From Lysinibacillus sphaericus (GTDB lineage: Bacteria; Bacillota; Bacilli; Bacillales_A; Planococcaceae), in NCBI RefSeq assembly GCF_002982115.1, contig NZ_CP019980.1:4162001-4226000 (forward strand): DNA of 64,000 nt, written 5' to 3'. Position numbers and translations under genes: made by a program. Positions 24,906 through 34,640 of the stretch are shown piece by piece. The notes under the pieces are model-generated. The model was given only the letters and a program-made list of their open reading frames with translations. It searched no databases and was not told where the DNA came from. Every line of letters begins with the position of its first letter. Position 1 is the first letter of the stretch.

Positions 24906-26531
24906 TTACACAAGCATATTTAGCTTCGGATAAATTTCCGCTACATTGTCACGTAACTTAGCTTTTAAGAACTTTCCTACAGATGTTTTTGGGATTTCAT
25001 CTAAAAAGACAATATCGTCTGGCACCCACCATTTCGCAAATTGACTTTCTAGAAATGCTAGCAATTCTTCTTCCGTTGCTGCCATCCCTTCCTTTAAAAC
25101 GACGCAGGCTAGTGGACGTTCTTGCCATTTGGCATGTGGAATTGCAATAACTGCTGCTTCAAATATAGCATCATGCGTCATTAGTGCATTTTCCAAATCT
25201 ACAGAAGAAATCCACTCACCACCAGATTTAATTAAGTCTTTTGTTCGGTCAGTAATTTTAATAAAGCCGTCCGCCGTACGAACCGCAATATCTCCTGTAA
25301 ATAACCAGCCATCTCGATAGGCATCTTTTGTACGCTCATCTCGATAATATTCATGTGAAATCCACGGACCACGTAAACGTAATTCGCCCATGGTCTCACC
25401 ATCCCATGGCACTTCTCCATGATCATTAATAATACTTGACTCAATCCCAGCCATTGTCATTCCTTGCGTAGCACGAGCTTCAATACGTTTTTCAATCGGC
25501 CATTCTTCCATCCATGACATATAATTTGATAACGCAACGATTGGCGTTGTCTCCGTCATACCATAGACAACGATGTATGGAATACCGTATTTTTCTTCAA
25601 ACGTACGGATTAAACGTGTTGGTGAAGCTGAACCACCACAACAAATCGCGCGAAGCGAACTGATATCTCGCTCACGCTTCTCCTGCTCTTGTAATGCTCC
25701 AATCCAAATGGTAGGCACACCTGCAGTCAATGTCACCTTTTCTTGCTCCACTAAATCTAAAATCAAATCAGAAGTAAATTGAGGCCCTGGCAGTACTTGG
25801 GTTGCACCGACATTGACACTTGCAAATGGCAACCCCCAAGCATTTGCATGAAACATTGGCACAATTGGCATCACAACATCGCGCTCTGAAATACCCATGG
25901 AGTCGGACATACTTAGCATCATACTGTGTAACACTAAGCCACGATGTGAATAAACCACCCCTTTTGGATTTCCTGTTGTGGCACTTGTATAACACATACC
26001 AGCAGGTGCTTCTTCCTCTAAATCATCTGGAAATTCGAAGTTTTCATCTGCAGCAGCTAATAATTCTTCATAGGATAAAGCATTCGGTAACGTTGTCTCT
26101 GGTAACGTCTCTTCATCAGTCATAATAATATAATGTTTTACTGTTTTTAACTCACTAGCAATATTTTCTATGATAGGGAGCAAATCAACATCAATCATTA
26201 AAATCTCATCCTCGGCATGGTTAATGATATAAATTAAATGCTCTTCAGATAAGCGAATATTCACCATATGCAAAATGGCACCAGAACATGGCACTGCAAA
26301 ATACGCCTCTAAGTGGCGATGCTGATTCCACGCGAAGGAACCAATCTTTTTCCCCTTTTCCATCCCCAGCTTTGTCAGCGCATCTGCTAAACGACGCGTC
26401 CTTTTCGCCCATTCTCCATATGTTAAACGGTGAATTTTATGTGCACTTGTACGCGACACGATTGTCTTTCTAGCGAAGTAACTCTCAGCTCGCTTAAAAA
26501 AGTTTGTTAATACTAATGGTGTTTGCATCAT
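24906..26531 (-). CDS. Long-chain acyl-CoA ligase (AMP-forming)
   Basis: This 541-residue enzyme of the ANL superfamily activates carboxylic acids to acyl-CoA. Motifs in order: YTSATTGNPKGVVYSH (AMP-binding P-loop; a T replaces the more common S), VPMFHANAWGLPF, YGMTETTP, DGWLFTGD, and the C-terminal KTSVGKFLKAKLR with the adenylating Lys. It resembles AlkK/medium-to-long-chain fatty-acid CoA ligases; chain length is not predictable from sequence alone. It is a single gene, convergent with trpB across repeat copy C. Confidence 0.87.
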   Translation of the reverse strand: MMQTPLVLTNFFKRAESYFARKTIVSRTSAHKIHRLTYGEWAKRTRRLADALTKLGMEKGKKIGSFAWNQHRHLEAYFAVPCSGAILHMVNIRLSEEHLIYIINHAEDEILMIDVDLLPIIENIASELKTVKHYIIMTDEETLPETTLPNALSYEELLAAADENFEFPDDLEEEAPAGMCYTSATTGNPKGVVYSHRGLVLHSMMLSMSDSMGISERDVVMPIVPMFHANAWGLPFASVNVGATQVLPGPQFTSDLILDLVEQEKVTLTAGVPTIWIGALQEQEKRERDISSLRAICCGGSASPTRLIRTFEEKYGIPYIVVYGMTETTPIVALSNYMSWMEEWPIEKRIEARATQGMTMAGIESSIINDHGEVPWDGETMGELRLRGPWISHEYYRDERTKDAYRDGWLFTGDIAVRTADGFIKITDRTKDLIKSGGEWISSVDLENALMTHDAIFEAAVIAIPHAKWQERPLACVVLKEGMAATEEELLAFLESQFAKWWVPDDIVFLDEIPKTSVGKFLKAKLRDNVAEIYPKLNMLV

Positions 26532-26723
26532 ATTACATCCATCCCTTCTTCTAAGTGAATTCCCCCAAACACTTGTAGAACATCTATGTATTCTTTAACA
26601 GAATACTATTAATATTCTGAATATGATTATATTAGAAAATTAATCATTATGCTATATATTCCAAAAATTTTCTTTTTTATACTCTGTTTTTCTATCCTGT
26701 TTTTTATTGAATAGTGCCACGTC

Positions 26724-26768
26724 AACAAAAAACAGGTAAAGAAAAACAATGTCGTTTCTCTTTACCTG
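26724..26768 (-). terminator. Terminator after the threonine dehydrogenase gene
   Basis: CAGGTAAAGA pairs with TCTTTACCTG, with further inner pairing, and is followed by TTTTTTG on the minus strand. Confidence 0.85.
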
Positions 26769-26803
26769 CGTTAATTTATTTTCATTTGAAAAAGCTTTTA
26801 TTT

Positions 26804-27757
26804 TTATGAAATAGCCTTCTTTTGCAGTTTAATTTTTAATTTCTCCAACATATCGATAGTCATCTTGGCTAAATCATATTCTGCTTTAAAGCCCCATTCA
26901 TTTTTGGCTGCATCAACATTGATAGAATTTGGCCAACTATCCGCAATTGCTTGACGAATCGGATCGACGTTATAATCCATTCGGAATTGTGGCAAATGTT
27001 TTTTAATTTCGGCTGCAATTTGTGATGGTTCAAAGCTCATCGCAGTAATATTAAATGCATTGCGATGAATTAGTTTACTACTATCAGCCTCCATTAAATC
27101 CACAATCGCTTGTAACGCATCTGGCATATACATCATATCCATATACGTTCCTTCTTGAATATATGATGTATACTTCCCTTGTTCAATCGCTTCGTAGAAG
27201 ATTTCTACGGCATAATCCGTTGTACCACCGCCAGGAGGCGTTACATAAGAAATCAATCCTGGGAAGCGTACACCACGTGTATCTACCCCAAAACGATTGA
27301 AATAATAGTCACATAATAATTCTCCCCCGACTTTATTTACACCATACATCGTTGTTGGACGCTGTAATGTATCTTGTGGCGTATCATCCTTAGGTGTTGT
27401 TGGACCGAATGCACCAATAGAACTCGGCGTGAAAAATTGTAACTTCAACTCACGCGACACTTCTAATGCATTCATTAAACCACCCATATTTAAATTCCAA
27501 GCAAGCAATGGATTTCTTTCTGCAGTTGCAGATAGTAGTGCAGCTAAATGCATCATCGTATCTGCACCAAAATCCTTAGCTAAATCATGCATCCTTTGTC
27601 CATCCGTCACGTCCAGCACTTCGAATGGCCCCTTTGTATGTTCAAGCTTTCGTATATCTGTAGCTAACACATTGTCCTCTCCATAAATACTACGAAGTTT
27701 TTCTACTAGCTCAGAGCCTATTTGACCAAGAGCACCTGTAACCATAATCTTTTCCAT
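26804..27757 (-). CDS. tdh: L-threonine 3-dehydrogenase, epimerase-type (NAD)
   Basis: The 317-residue protein belongs to the extended short-chain dehydrogenase family. Visible are the NAD-binding motif [13 protein letters not shown], the DVTDGQRM acidic ligand region, catalytic Ser in [11 protein letters not shown], and [11 protein letters not shown] with the catalytic YxxxK. The set [14 protein letters not shown] and [27 protein letters not shown] is typical of the UDP-glucose-epimerase-like threonine dehydrogenases that oxidise L-threonine to 2-amino-3-ketobutyrate. GGAGG lies 9 bases before the ATG at 27757. In many bacilli the gene is next to kbl; here kbl lies at 40982-42172. Confidence 0.85.
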   Translation of the reverse strand: MEKIMVTGALGQIGSELVEKLRSIYGEDNVLATDIRKLEHTKGPFEVLDVTDGQRMHDLAKDFGADTMMHLAALLSATAERNPLLAWNLNMGGLMNALEVSRELKLQFFTPSSIGAFGPTTPKDDTPQDTLQRPTTMYGVNKVGGELLCDYYFNRFGVDTRGVRFPGLISYVTPPGGGTTDYAVEIFYEAIEQGKYTSYIQEGTYMDMMYMPDALQAIVDLMEADSSKLIHRNAFNITAMSFEPSQIAAEIKKHLPQFRMDYNVDPIRQAIADSWPNSINVDAAKNEWGFKAEYDLAKMTIDMLEKLKIKLQKKAIS

Positions 27758-28013
27758 TTCTCCAAACCTCCACATATGAACAATTGTACTTCTCAGGAGT
27801 ACAATATTTTATACTGAAACATTGATTTAATAACACTTCTGATGCATTTCATTATAATGTGTTCATATAAAAAATACAACAACAATCTATACGAGTTTCA
27901 AAAAAGGACGTAAATTTCCTTGTTATCAGTATATGGTTTTTGATAAATCTTGTGCTGTCTCACAACACAAAAATACATTTGTACTTTCCAAAAATACAAT
28001 AATCTATTTTTCA
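27758..28013. other. Intergenic stretch, no gene seen
   Basis: About 250 AT-rich bases between tdh and the chemotaxis receptor gene. It should hold the tdh promoter. I see no further open frame or clear regulatory motif. Confidence 0.5.
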
Positions 28014-28051
28014 TAAAAAAAGAACCTCTTTACACATACATAAAGAGGTTC
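28014..28051 (-). terminator. Terminator after the chemotaxis receptor gene
   Basis: A perfect 11-bp stem GAACCTCTTTA/TAAAGAGGTTC with an 8-base loop is followed by seven Ts on the minus strand. Confidence 0.88.
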
Positions 28052-28070
28052 AACTTTTTTTCTTGTTCCA

Positions 28071-29741
28071 TTAAATTGAAAAACGTTTAACAGCAATTTG
28101 CAACACCTTTGAAACTTTTCGTAATTCCTTAATCGTATGATGAAATTGTTGCTGTGCATTTAATTGATCTGTCGTTAACTTCGCTACATGTTTAGTCGAG
28201 GCTGCATTCGTATCTGAAAGAGCTGTTAACATACCTGCATCTTCGTTAACCTTCTTTGTATGTTCAGCTATATCTTGCACTGTCGTCGATACTTCTACAA
28301 TATATGGCTGAATGATATTGACCTTTTCTAATATTTGATCGAAGCTTGTTGCAGTTTCTGACGTTACATTTACACCTTTTTCTGTAGCACTTAGTACACC
28401 TTCCATCATCTTTACAGCGTAGTGAGAATCGGTTTGGATATTTTGTACAATGGACGTAATTGTTTGAGTTGAATGTACTGTTTGCTCAGCTAGTTTACGT
28501 ACTTCGTTGGCGACGATGGCAAACCCTTGTCCGTGTTCGCCAGCTCTCGCCGCTTCGATGGACGCATTTAGCGCCAGTAAATTGGTTTGGGCAGTTATTT
28601 TTTCAATCACTTCAACCATATGGTCGATTGTAGAGGCTCTTTCCACTAGTTTAAAAATAGCTATATTTGATTTTTCAACAGCGCGCTTTATGGCTTGAAT
28701 TTGGGTTAAATTCGCCTGTACAATATCTGTACCACTTTCTGCTTCACGGGCAGTCTCATGTGCAAAGCTCTCTACAAGCTGCACTTTTTCTAAGACAATC
28801 TGTACACCGTTTAATACTTCTTCTAATGAGGCAGAATTGGACGCTAATTTACTAGTAGATGCAGTGGTCAAATCTGCAATACTCTGCACATCCTTTGCTA
28901 TTTTTACTGTAGCTGTAGAAGATCGCTCCGAGGATTCTTGTAAATTTTCCGTCATTCCTGCAACCTCTTGCGCACTATTTGTAACCGTATGTAACAATCG
29001 CTTTACTTCTGTTGCCATCTGATTATATGACAATACAACTTCTCCAAGCTCATCATGCGCCACATAGCTCGCATTGGCTGTAAAATCACCTTGTTCTGCA
29101 CGTTTTAATAGTGATTTCAATTGACGTGTCGGTACATTAACAGCCTTCGTTGCGATGAAACCAATGAAAACGACTAATAGTACGACAAATGTACAAACAC
29201 TCCCCAATAACCAATAACCAAATTGCACATCCTTTTGGTACGCTTGTTGCTGTTCATCAGCTCTTTGAACTAAATAACTCTGCGTCTCTTCTAAAATTGC
29301 ATGGCTTTGTTGGCTAACCGGTAAATAGGACTGCTCATAAAACTGCTGCCGTTTTTGCGTATTTAACTGTTGATAACTTTCAACTAATTCTATCTGCTGT
29401 GAGAATACCGAATTATACTTCTTTACTTGATGATTCATTTTTTTATCAATTACTATTTTTTCTAAATTACTTAAAGGCTGTTCAATATTTTTTAGTATAG
29501 CTGCCATCTCTTGATATTCGCCACCTGAATCCATTAAATAATCCAAGTGTCGTTGCGCTTCCTCAAGCTCATTAAGCCATCCAATCGGTACAAGTGCCTC
29601 GGTATAACTTTCGCTTGCATGCCATGACATTTTCCGTAAATAATCCACACTAAATATACCGAGTAGGACATTCGATAGTACACAAACAATCATGAGTACA
29701 AGCAGCTTATCTTTTACCTTAATATAACGAAAAAAATGCAT
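28071..29741 (-). CDS. Methyl-accepting chemotaxis protein
   Basis: This 556-residue receptor has a first membrane helix at about residues 12-32, a helical extracytoplasmic four-helix-bundle domain up to about residue 175, a second helix at about 180-200, and a HAMP domain ([21 protein letters not shown]). The long cytoplasmic coiled coil contains the hairpin signature [20 protein letters not shown] and [16 protein letters not shown]. It signals to CheA; the ligand is unknown. The ATG at 29741 follows AAGGAG by 9 bases, and is preferred to an in-frame TTG at 29762. Confidence 0.9.
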   Translation of the reverse strand: MHFFRYIKVKDKLLVLMIVCVLSNVLLGIFSVDYLRKMSWHASESYTEALVPIGWLNELEEAQRHLDYLMDSGGEYQEMAAILKNIEQPLSNLEKIVIDKKMNHQVKKYNSVFSQQIELVESYQQLNTQKRQQFYEQSYLPVSQQSHAILEETQSYLVQRADEQQQAYQKDVQFGYWLLGSVCTFVVLLVVFIGFIATKAVNVPTRQLKSLLKRAEQGDFTANASYVAHDELGEVVLSYNQMATEVKRLLHTVTNSAQEVAGMTENLQESSERSSTATVKIAKDVQSIADLTTASTSKLASNSASLEEVLNGVQIVLEKVQLVESFAHETAREAESGTDIVQANLTQIQAIKRAVEKSNIAIFKLVERASTIDHMVEVIEKITAQTNLLALNASIEAARAGEHGQGFAIVANEVRKLAEQTVHSTQTITSIVQNIQTDSHYAVKMMEGVLSATEKGVNVTSETATSFDQILEKVNIIQPYIVEVSTTVQDIAEHTKKVNEDAGMLTALSDTNAASTKHVAKLTTDQLNAQQQFHHTIKELRKVSKVLQIAVKRFSI

Positions 29742-29955
29742 TATTTTCGGCTCCTTCTCCAACTATTACCATTAATCATAGTATGGAGATATAAAGCTAG
29801 TGTTATGTTTTTGTAAAATTTTCTAACAGAATTATAGAACATTCGATTCTTTAATAAATTCGACACAATATAAAAACTTGCGCAACCTTCTTTACATTCT
29901 ATCGTTTACTATTAATAGATAATTTTTACAATTATGAAGGAGAGGTGTTTGACTG

Positions 29956-31122
29956 TTGCATTTAAAAAAATTAGATAGCAGTTTAGCAATAAGTCTATTG
30001 TTGCTAGGTATTACTAGTTGCCTCTTCGTACACTCTAGCAGTACAGCGTTTGAACAGTATGCAAGTTTGTTTATCATAAAGCAATTTATCTATTATAGTT
30101 TGGGCTTTTTAATGATGTATGGTGTAGCAACACTTGATATTGAGCAACTAAAAAAAATCGGCTGGCCCTTTTATTGGGTTATAGTAGCGCTAACATTCGG
30201 ATTATTTATTGCACCTGAAAGCATCGCGCGCACCATAAATGAAGCAAAATCTTGGTATCAAATTCCACTTTTAGGGTCGTTACAACCCTCTGAATTTTTG
30301 AAGTTCGCATTTTTAATTGTTGTCAGTAAAGTGATTGTCGCCCATCAAGCAAAATATGTGCGTCCTTCCTTTTTATCAGATATGCGATTGCTATTGATGA
30401 TTGGCATCATTACACTTCCACCAACACTCGCTGTATATAAGCAACCAGATACAGGCATGGTTATGTTATATATGGCGATGATATTACCGATGATTTACTT
30501 TTCAGGTATCCAAACAAAATTACTCGTCATTTTCACAGCTATTCCTGTGACCATCGTTAGTGCAATCGTTATTCTCTATGTAAAATTTAATGATTTTTTT
30601 ACACAAAAAATACTAAGTAAGTTATCTGGGCATCAAGTTTCCCGTATTTACGGGTGGTTACAACCCTATGAATATACGGATTCCTCCTTTCAAACTAGAC
30701 AAGGCTTTATGGCCATCGGTACAGGAGAATTTACTGGTAAAGGCTATTTACAAAATAATGTCTATGTTCCAGAAAAGCATACAGATTTTATTTTTTCTGC
30801 CATCGCTGAAGAATTAGGATTTGTTGGTGGAGCCTTTGTCATTACATTATTATTTTTTGTAATTTATCGTATTGTTCTTATTACAGTAGAAGCAAAGGAT
30901 CCATTTATGACCCTTATGGGTGCGGGTATCTCCAGTTTACTAGCATTTCAAATTACACAAAATATTGGCATGACGATTGGACTTTTACCTGTAACCGGTG
31001 TAACGTTACCGTTTTTAAGTTACGGAGGTAGTTCACTACTATCAAATTTCATGTTAATGGGTATTGTTATGGTTATCCATAATTCTTATAGCGGGTATAT
31101 GTTTAAAACCTCACAAGTTTAG
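29956..31122 (+). CDS. SEDS-family cell-wall polymerase (FtsW/RodA/SpoVE)
   Basis: The 388-residue protein has about ten membrane helices and SEDS motifs: SWYQIPLLGSLQPSEFLKFAFL (the QPSE-type motif), TGKGYLQNNVYVPEKHTDFIFSAIAEELGFVGG, and PVTGVTLPFLSYGGSSLLSNF. SEDS proteins polymerise glycan strands from lipid II together with class B PBPs. It looks RodA-like but is shorter and more divergent than the housekeeping RodA or FtsW, so it may be an extra or sporulation-related copy. TTG start behind AAGGAGAGG. A 32-residue membrane peptide gene follows 16 bases downstream. Confidence 0.87.
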   Translation: MHLKKLDSSLAISLLLLGITSCLFVHSSSTAFEQYASLFIIKQFIYYSLGFLMMYGVATLDIEQLKKIGWPFYWVIVALTFGLFIAPESIARTINEAKSWYQIPLLGSLQPSEFLKFAFLIVVSKVIVAHQAKYVRPSFLSDMRLLLMIGIITLPPTLAVYKQPDTGMVMLYMAMILPMIYFSGIQTKLLVIFTAIPVTIVSAIVILYVKFNDFFTQKILSKLSGHQVSRIYGWLQPYEYTDSSFQTRQGFMAIGTGEFTGKGYLQNNVYVPEKHTDFIFSAIAEELGFVGGAFVITLLFFVIYRIVLITVEAKDPFMTLMGAGISSLLAFQITQNIGMTIGLLPVTGVTLPFLSYGGSSLLSNFMLMGIVMVIHNSYSGYMFKTSQV

Positions 31123-31138
31123 GAGGACGCATTTATCG

Positions 31139-31237
31139 ATGAATACTCAAGTAAAGAAGCGAATTGTATTATTACTTTTCCTGACAGGAGGCGTGTTGTG
31201 CATACTCATTCTTCGCCTAGCCTTTCTGATGCTTTAA
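31139..31237 (+). CDS. 32-residue membrane peptide downstream of the SEDS gene
   Basis: The frame encodes MNTQVKKRIVLLLFLTGGVL plus a short tail ending LRLAFLML: a basic start and one hydrophobic helix. AGGAGG lies 12 bases before the ATG and overlaps the SEDS stop region, so co-translation is likely. Too short for a family call. It may be a small partner or regulator of the SEDS protein. Confidence 0.45.
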   Translation: MNTQVKKRIVLLLFLTGGVLCILILRLAFLML

Positions 31238-31283
31238 AAGCTGTCCTGAAAGCCCTTGATAGCGACTTTTAGAGACAGCTTTC
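31236..31283 (+). terminator. Possible terminator after the SEDS operon
   Basis: AAAGCTGTC pairs with GACAGCTTT across a long 28-base loop and is followed by a short T-rich stretch. Stem is perfect but the loop is large. Confidence 0.45.
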
Positions 31284-31294
31284 TTTGTACATAA

Positions 31295-32647
31295 TTATAT
31301 TTTTTTAATATTTTCAATAACAACTTCAATTATTTTATCTAAATCATGTTGGACAATATTAAGTGGTGGTGATAGCGTTAGAACATTGTTAAACCCTGCT
31401 ACTGTTGCACCATTTTTCCCTATTATCACACCCTGCCCTTTGCATGCAGCAATGACGGCGTTCACTTTATCCACTGGTAAGGGCTCTTTTGACTCTTTAT
31501 CTACGACTAATTCAATTCCTATTAATAAGCCTTTACCACGTACATCTCCAACATGTGGATGTGTTTTCAAAGCTTGCTGAAGTGTTTGAAGTGTACTAGC
31601 CCCCACTACCTTGGAGCGCTCGAATAATGCTTCTCGCTCTAGAATTTCGATATTCTTCAATGCGACAGCACAGGCTACAGGAGAGCCACCAAATGTATTG
31701 ACATGGCGGAAATAACCGTATGCATCTGAACCTGTAAACGCCTCATAAATTTCGCGTTTCACTGCCGTTGCTGATAATGGTAAATACCCACTTGTAATAC
31801 CTTTAGCCATTGTAATAATGTCAGGCTTCACCCCATAGTTCATAAAACCAAACGGCTTTCCTGTGCGACCAAATCCACAAATGACTTCATCGACAATCAT
31901 TAATGCCCCATGTTTTTGACAAACCGCCTCGATGCCCTTCATGTAATTTTCCGGTGGCATGATTACACCACCACCCGTAATAATTGGTTCTAATATCATC
32001 GCAGCAATCGTATCGCTAAGTTCCCATGTCATCAACTTATCGACAGCCTTAACACTTGCTAGCTCAACTGGAGCTGTTGCATCATTTTCTGGATCTCGAT
32101 ATTGGTCTGGTGGCGCGACATGAATAAATCCTGGTGTTAGCGGTTCATATTTATATTTTCGTTCTGCTTGCCCCGTTGCAGCTAAAGCTCCAAACGAACT
32201 TCCGTGGTAAGCCCGATAGCGTGAAACAATTTTATAGCGCGCACTTTGCCCTTTCTGCTGATGGTATTGGCGGGCAATTTTAAATGCCGTTTCATTTGCT
32301 TCAGAACCACTATTCGAAAAGAAAATAACATAATCGCCACCAAGCATTTGATTAATCTTTTCAGCTAATTCAACTGCAGGTAAATGCCCTTGCGATAGAG
32401 GTGCATAGGCGTTTTTCATCATCTGCTCATGTGCAACATCTGCTAATTCCTTCCGTCCATAGCCTGCATTGACACACCATAAACCTGCCATCGCATCAAT
32501 GTATTCAATACCTTCCGTATCAACGATTCTTGCCCCATCCGATTTCTCTACTACATAAGTGGCTTGCGGATTATAAGGCTTCATTGAATGCCAGACATAC
32601 TGTTCATCCTTTTTTAATACGTCACTCTTCAGATTTGTTTGAACCAT
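31295..32647 (-). CDS. Class III omega-amino acid transaminase
   Basis: The 450-residue PLP enzyme has class III aminotransferase motifs: SNSGSEANETAFKIAR, RAYHGSSFGALAATG, MIVDEVICGFGRTGKPFG, and TMAKGITSGYLPLSA with the PLP Lys. It resembles omega-amino acid or taurine:pyruvate aminotransferases and B. subtilis YhxA; the amino donor cannot be fixed from sequence. A PucR-type regulator is divergent upstream, as often seen for nitrogen-compound catabolic genes. Confidence 0.87.
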   Translation of the reverse strand: MVQTNLKSDVLKKDEQYVWHSMKPYNPQATYVVEKSDGARIVDTEGIEYIDAMAGLWCVNAGYGRKELADVAHEQMMKNAYAPLSQGHLPAVELAEKINQMLGGDYVIFFSNSGSEANETAFKIARQYHQQKGQSARYKIVSRYRAYHGSSFGALAATGQAERKYKYEPLTPGFIHVAPPDQYRDPENDATAPVELASVKAVDKLMTWELSDTIAAMILEPIITGGGVIMPPENYMKGIEAVCQKHGALMIVDEVICGFGRTGKPFGFMNYGVKPDIITMAKGITSGYLPLSATAVKREIYEAFTGSDAYGYFRHVNTFGGSPVACAVALKNIEILEREALFERSKVVGASTLQTLQQALKTHPHVGDVRGKGLLIGIELVVDKESKEPLPVDKVNAVIAACKGQGVIIGKNGATVAGFNNVLTLSPPLNIVQHDLDKIIEVVIENIKKI

Positions 32648-32959
32648 TTACATGCACCCCTTTAATTTATAATGTTGTTCCATTATTAAAGCAGTTTGTA
32701 TTGTTCTAGCGAATATAAAAAACGACCTGATGTCACCCCTTTTTCAAAATTACACTATTTCTTACAAAAAATTTTACAACTTTTAGCAAAACGAAGGAAT
32801 AGACAACTTGTATAATTCTATGACTTTGTTTTTAACATAATGTAAAATTAGAATAAACTTTCTTTAAAGAAGATATTTCGTAAACTACTAGCTAAATATT
32901 CACAGTTGTCGTAAGTTACTATTTTTTATATCATGCAATACTTTGAGTGGAGGGCTACG
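32648..32959. other. Divergent promoter region between transaminase and pucR-type gene
   Basis: About 310 AT-rich bases separate the two divergent starts. Both promoters and the binding site of the PucR regulator are expected here, but I see no strong palindrome. Confidence 0.5.
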
Positions 32960-34528
32960 ATGAGTCAATTTAAACTTCAAGTGAAGGATGTATTAAAAAA
33001 TGAATACTTTCAAAGTGCAGAGGTCATTGCAGGAAAAGACGGATTATTACGCATTGTTAAGTGGGCACATGTTATTGAAATTGTGCAAGTGGATAATTTC
33101 TTAGCAGGGGACGAATTAATTTTGACGACGGGGATTAGTTTACAGCATCATCTTGAGGACTTTATCTTTTTCGTCGAGATGTTAATTAAAAAAAACTGTG
33201 CAGCACTGTGCATAGAATATGGCACTTACTTACAGACAATACCTGAAGCTATACAATCACTGGCCAATCGCCATGACTTTCCAATCATTGTATTTCATGA
33301 GACAGTTCCCTTTGTTCGGATTACACAGGATTTACATAGCCAAATTATGAATCAACAATATTTCATGATTTCTTCATTAGAAAATTACGCACAAACGTTA
33401 AACAAAAATGCCCTTCATGGACAAAGTACTGATGACATTTTGCAAACAATTTATCATACATTACGTACACAAGTCATTTTTTCCATTAAAGACCGAGACG
33501 TTATCTTTTTCCCAAACATGCCTCTAGCGAAACGACAGCAATTATTAACGTTGCCACAATCAGCGCCACAATTTAAACATGCACCTATTTTTATTGTTGA
33601 TCAGCATTATGCCGATTTGACCCTTTATCGAACGGATGGATTATTTTCTGAATTTGAATTACTCATTTTAGACCGCACAGCAACGGCACTCGCACAGCTT
33701 TTAATGCGTGAGTTCTATATAGAAGAAAAAAGAGATATTGAGGATGCCACTCTTTTAGCGGATTGGATTGATCACAAGCTGACGAAAGAAGAAATCTATA
33801 AATTTATCGTATCCCATCATGCTAACTTTACACACTATAGTAACGCTGTCTTTATTTTATCGTCGCCTTATACAATGATGAAAGGTCAAGAGGATATTGT
33901 TTATAGCAAACTTTACTATAGAAATTTATTTGAACAAAATGGTTTTGTCCCCTTTTTGTTCGAGCGAAAGAGCTACGTTGTATTTATCTTACTCCACACT
34001 AAAGATTGTAAAGCGAGTCGTGATTTATTAAATTCGCTCTTTTCTACGCTCCAGACAACGGATTTTTATAAAAAGCAGCAAGCACAGGGCTATCAACTAG
34101 CTATCGGTAAGATTGTGGCGGATGTCGAGGAAATTCCGAAGAGTTATCAAACCGCTTTGGAAACATTATATATTTGTCGCAAAGTTCAAACGACATCATT
34201 TTTTTATGATGACTTACATTTATATTACCTAATTTATAAATTACAAATGCAAGTAGACTTGCAAGAAGTCATTCAAGATTATTTACAGCCTGTGATTGAA
34301 TATGATAAAAAATACAACAGCAAGCTATTAGAAACGCTGCAAGTCTACTTACAAACGAATGGCTCGAAACAACAAACAGCAAATCAATTGTTTATCGTGC
34401 GACAAACTCTCTATCATCGCCTAAAGAAGCTTGAAAATTTGCTAGGAGAAAATTTCATGAAAGGGCACAATCGGATTACACTTGAGTTTATGCTTCTAGC
34501 TCATTCGTTAATTGAAGATAAGAAATGA
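32960..34528 (+). CDS. PucR-family transcriptional regulator
   Basis: The 522-residue protein has an N-terminal PucR-type sensor domain (VKDVLKNEYFQSAEVIAGKDGLLRIVKWAHVIEI... GDELILTTG), a middle region with a GGDEF-like/CdaR fold, and a C-terminal PucR helix-turn-helix (LLETLQVYLQTNGSKQQTANQLFIVRQTLYHRLKKLENLLG). Such regulators often activate adjacent genes for purine or amino acid use, here probably the divergent transaminase. The ATG at 32960 follows GTGGAGGG. A GTGCC repeat copy begins 5 bases after its stop. Confidence 0.88.
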   Translation: MSQFKLQVKDVLKNEYFQSAEVIAGKDGLLRIVKWAHVIEIVQVDNFLAGDELILTTGISLQHHLEDFIFFVEMLIKKNCAALCIEYGTYLQTIPEAIQSLANRHDFPIIVFHETVPFVRITQDLHSQIMNQQYFMISSLENYAQTLNKNALHGQSTDDILQTIYHTLRTQVIFSIKDRDVIFFPNMPLAKRQQLLTLPQSAPQFKHAPIFIVDQHYADLTLYRTDGLFSEFELLILDRTATALAQLLMREFYIEEKRDIEDATLLADWIDHKLTKEEIYKFIVSHHANFTHYSNAVFILSSPYTMMKGQEDIVYSKLYYRNLFEQNGFVPFLFERKSYVVFILLHTKDCKASRDLLNSLFSTLQTTDFYKKQQAQGYQLAIGKIVADVEEIPKSYQTALETLYICRKVQTTSFFYDDLHLYYLIYKLQMQVDLQEVIQDYLQPVIEYDKKYNSKLLETLQVYLQTNGSKQQTANQLFIVRQTLYHRLKKLENLLGENFMKGHNRITLEFMLLAHSLIEDKK

Positions 34529-34532
34529 AATT

Positions 34533-34560
34533 AGTCAGAATTGTTCGGGTGACTGGCACC
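34533..34560. repeat. GTGCC short dispersed repeat, copy 3
   Basis: Reads AGTCAGAATTGTTCGGGTGA then CTGGCACC, the reverse orientation of copies 1 and 2. A second copy in the same orientation is 78 bp further on. Confidence 0.6.
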
Positions 34561-34610
34561 ACAGGCATGTTGCGGCTTACGTTACACGCGTTCCCATAGG
34601 GGTCTTTGTG

Positions 34611-34640
34611 AATTTTCAGAATTTTTTAGGTGACTGGCAC
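34611..34640. repeat. GTGCC short dispersed repeat, copy 4, overlapping the mtnU 3' end
   Basis: Reads TTTTCAGAATTTTTTAGGTG then ACTGGCACA. On the minus strand it encodes the last residues and stop codon of MtnU. Confidence 0.6.
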
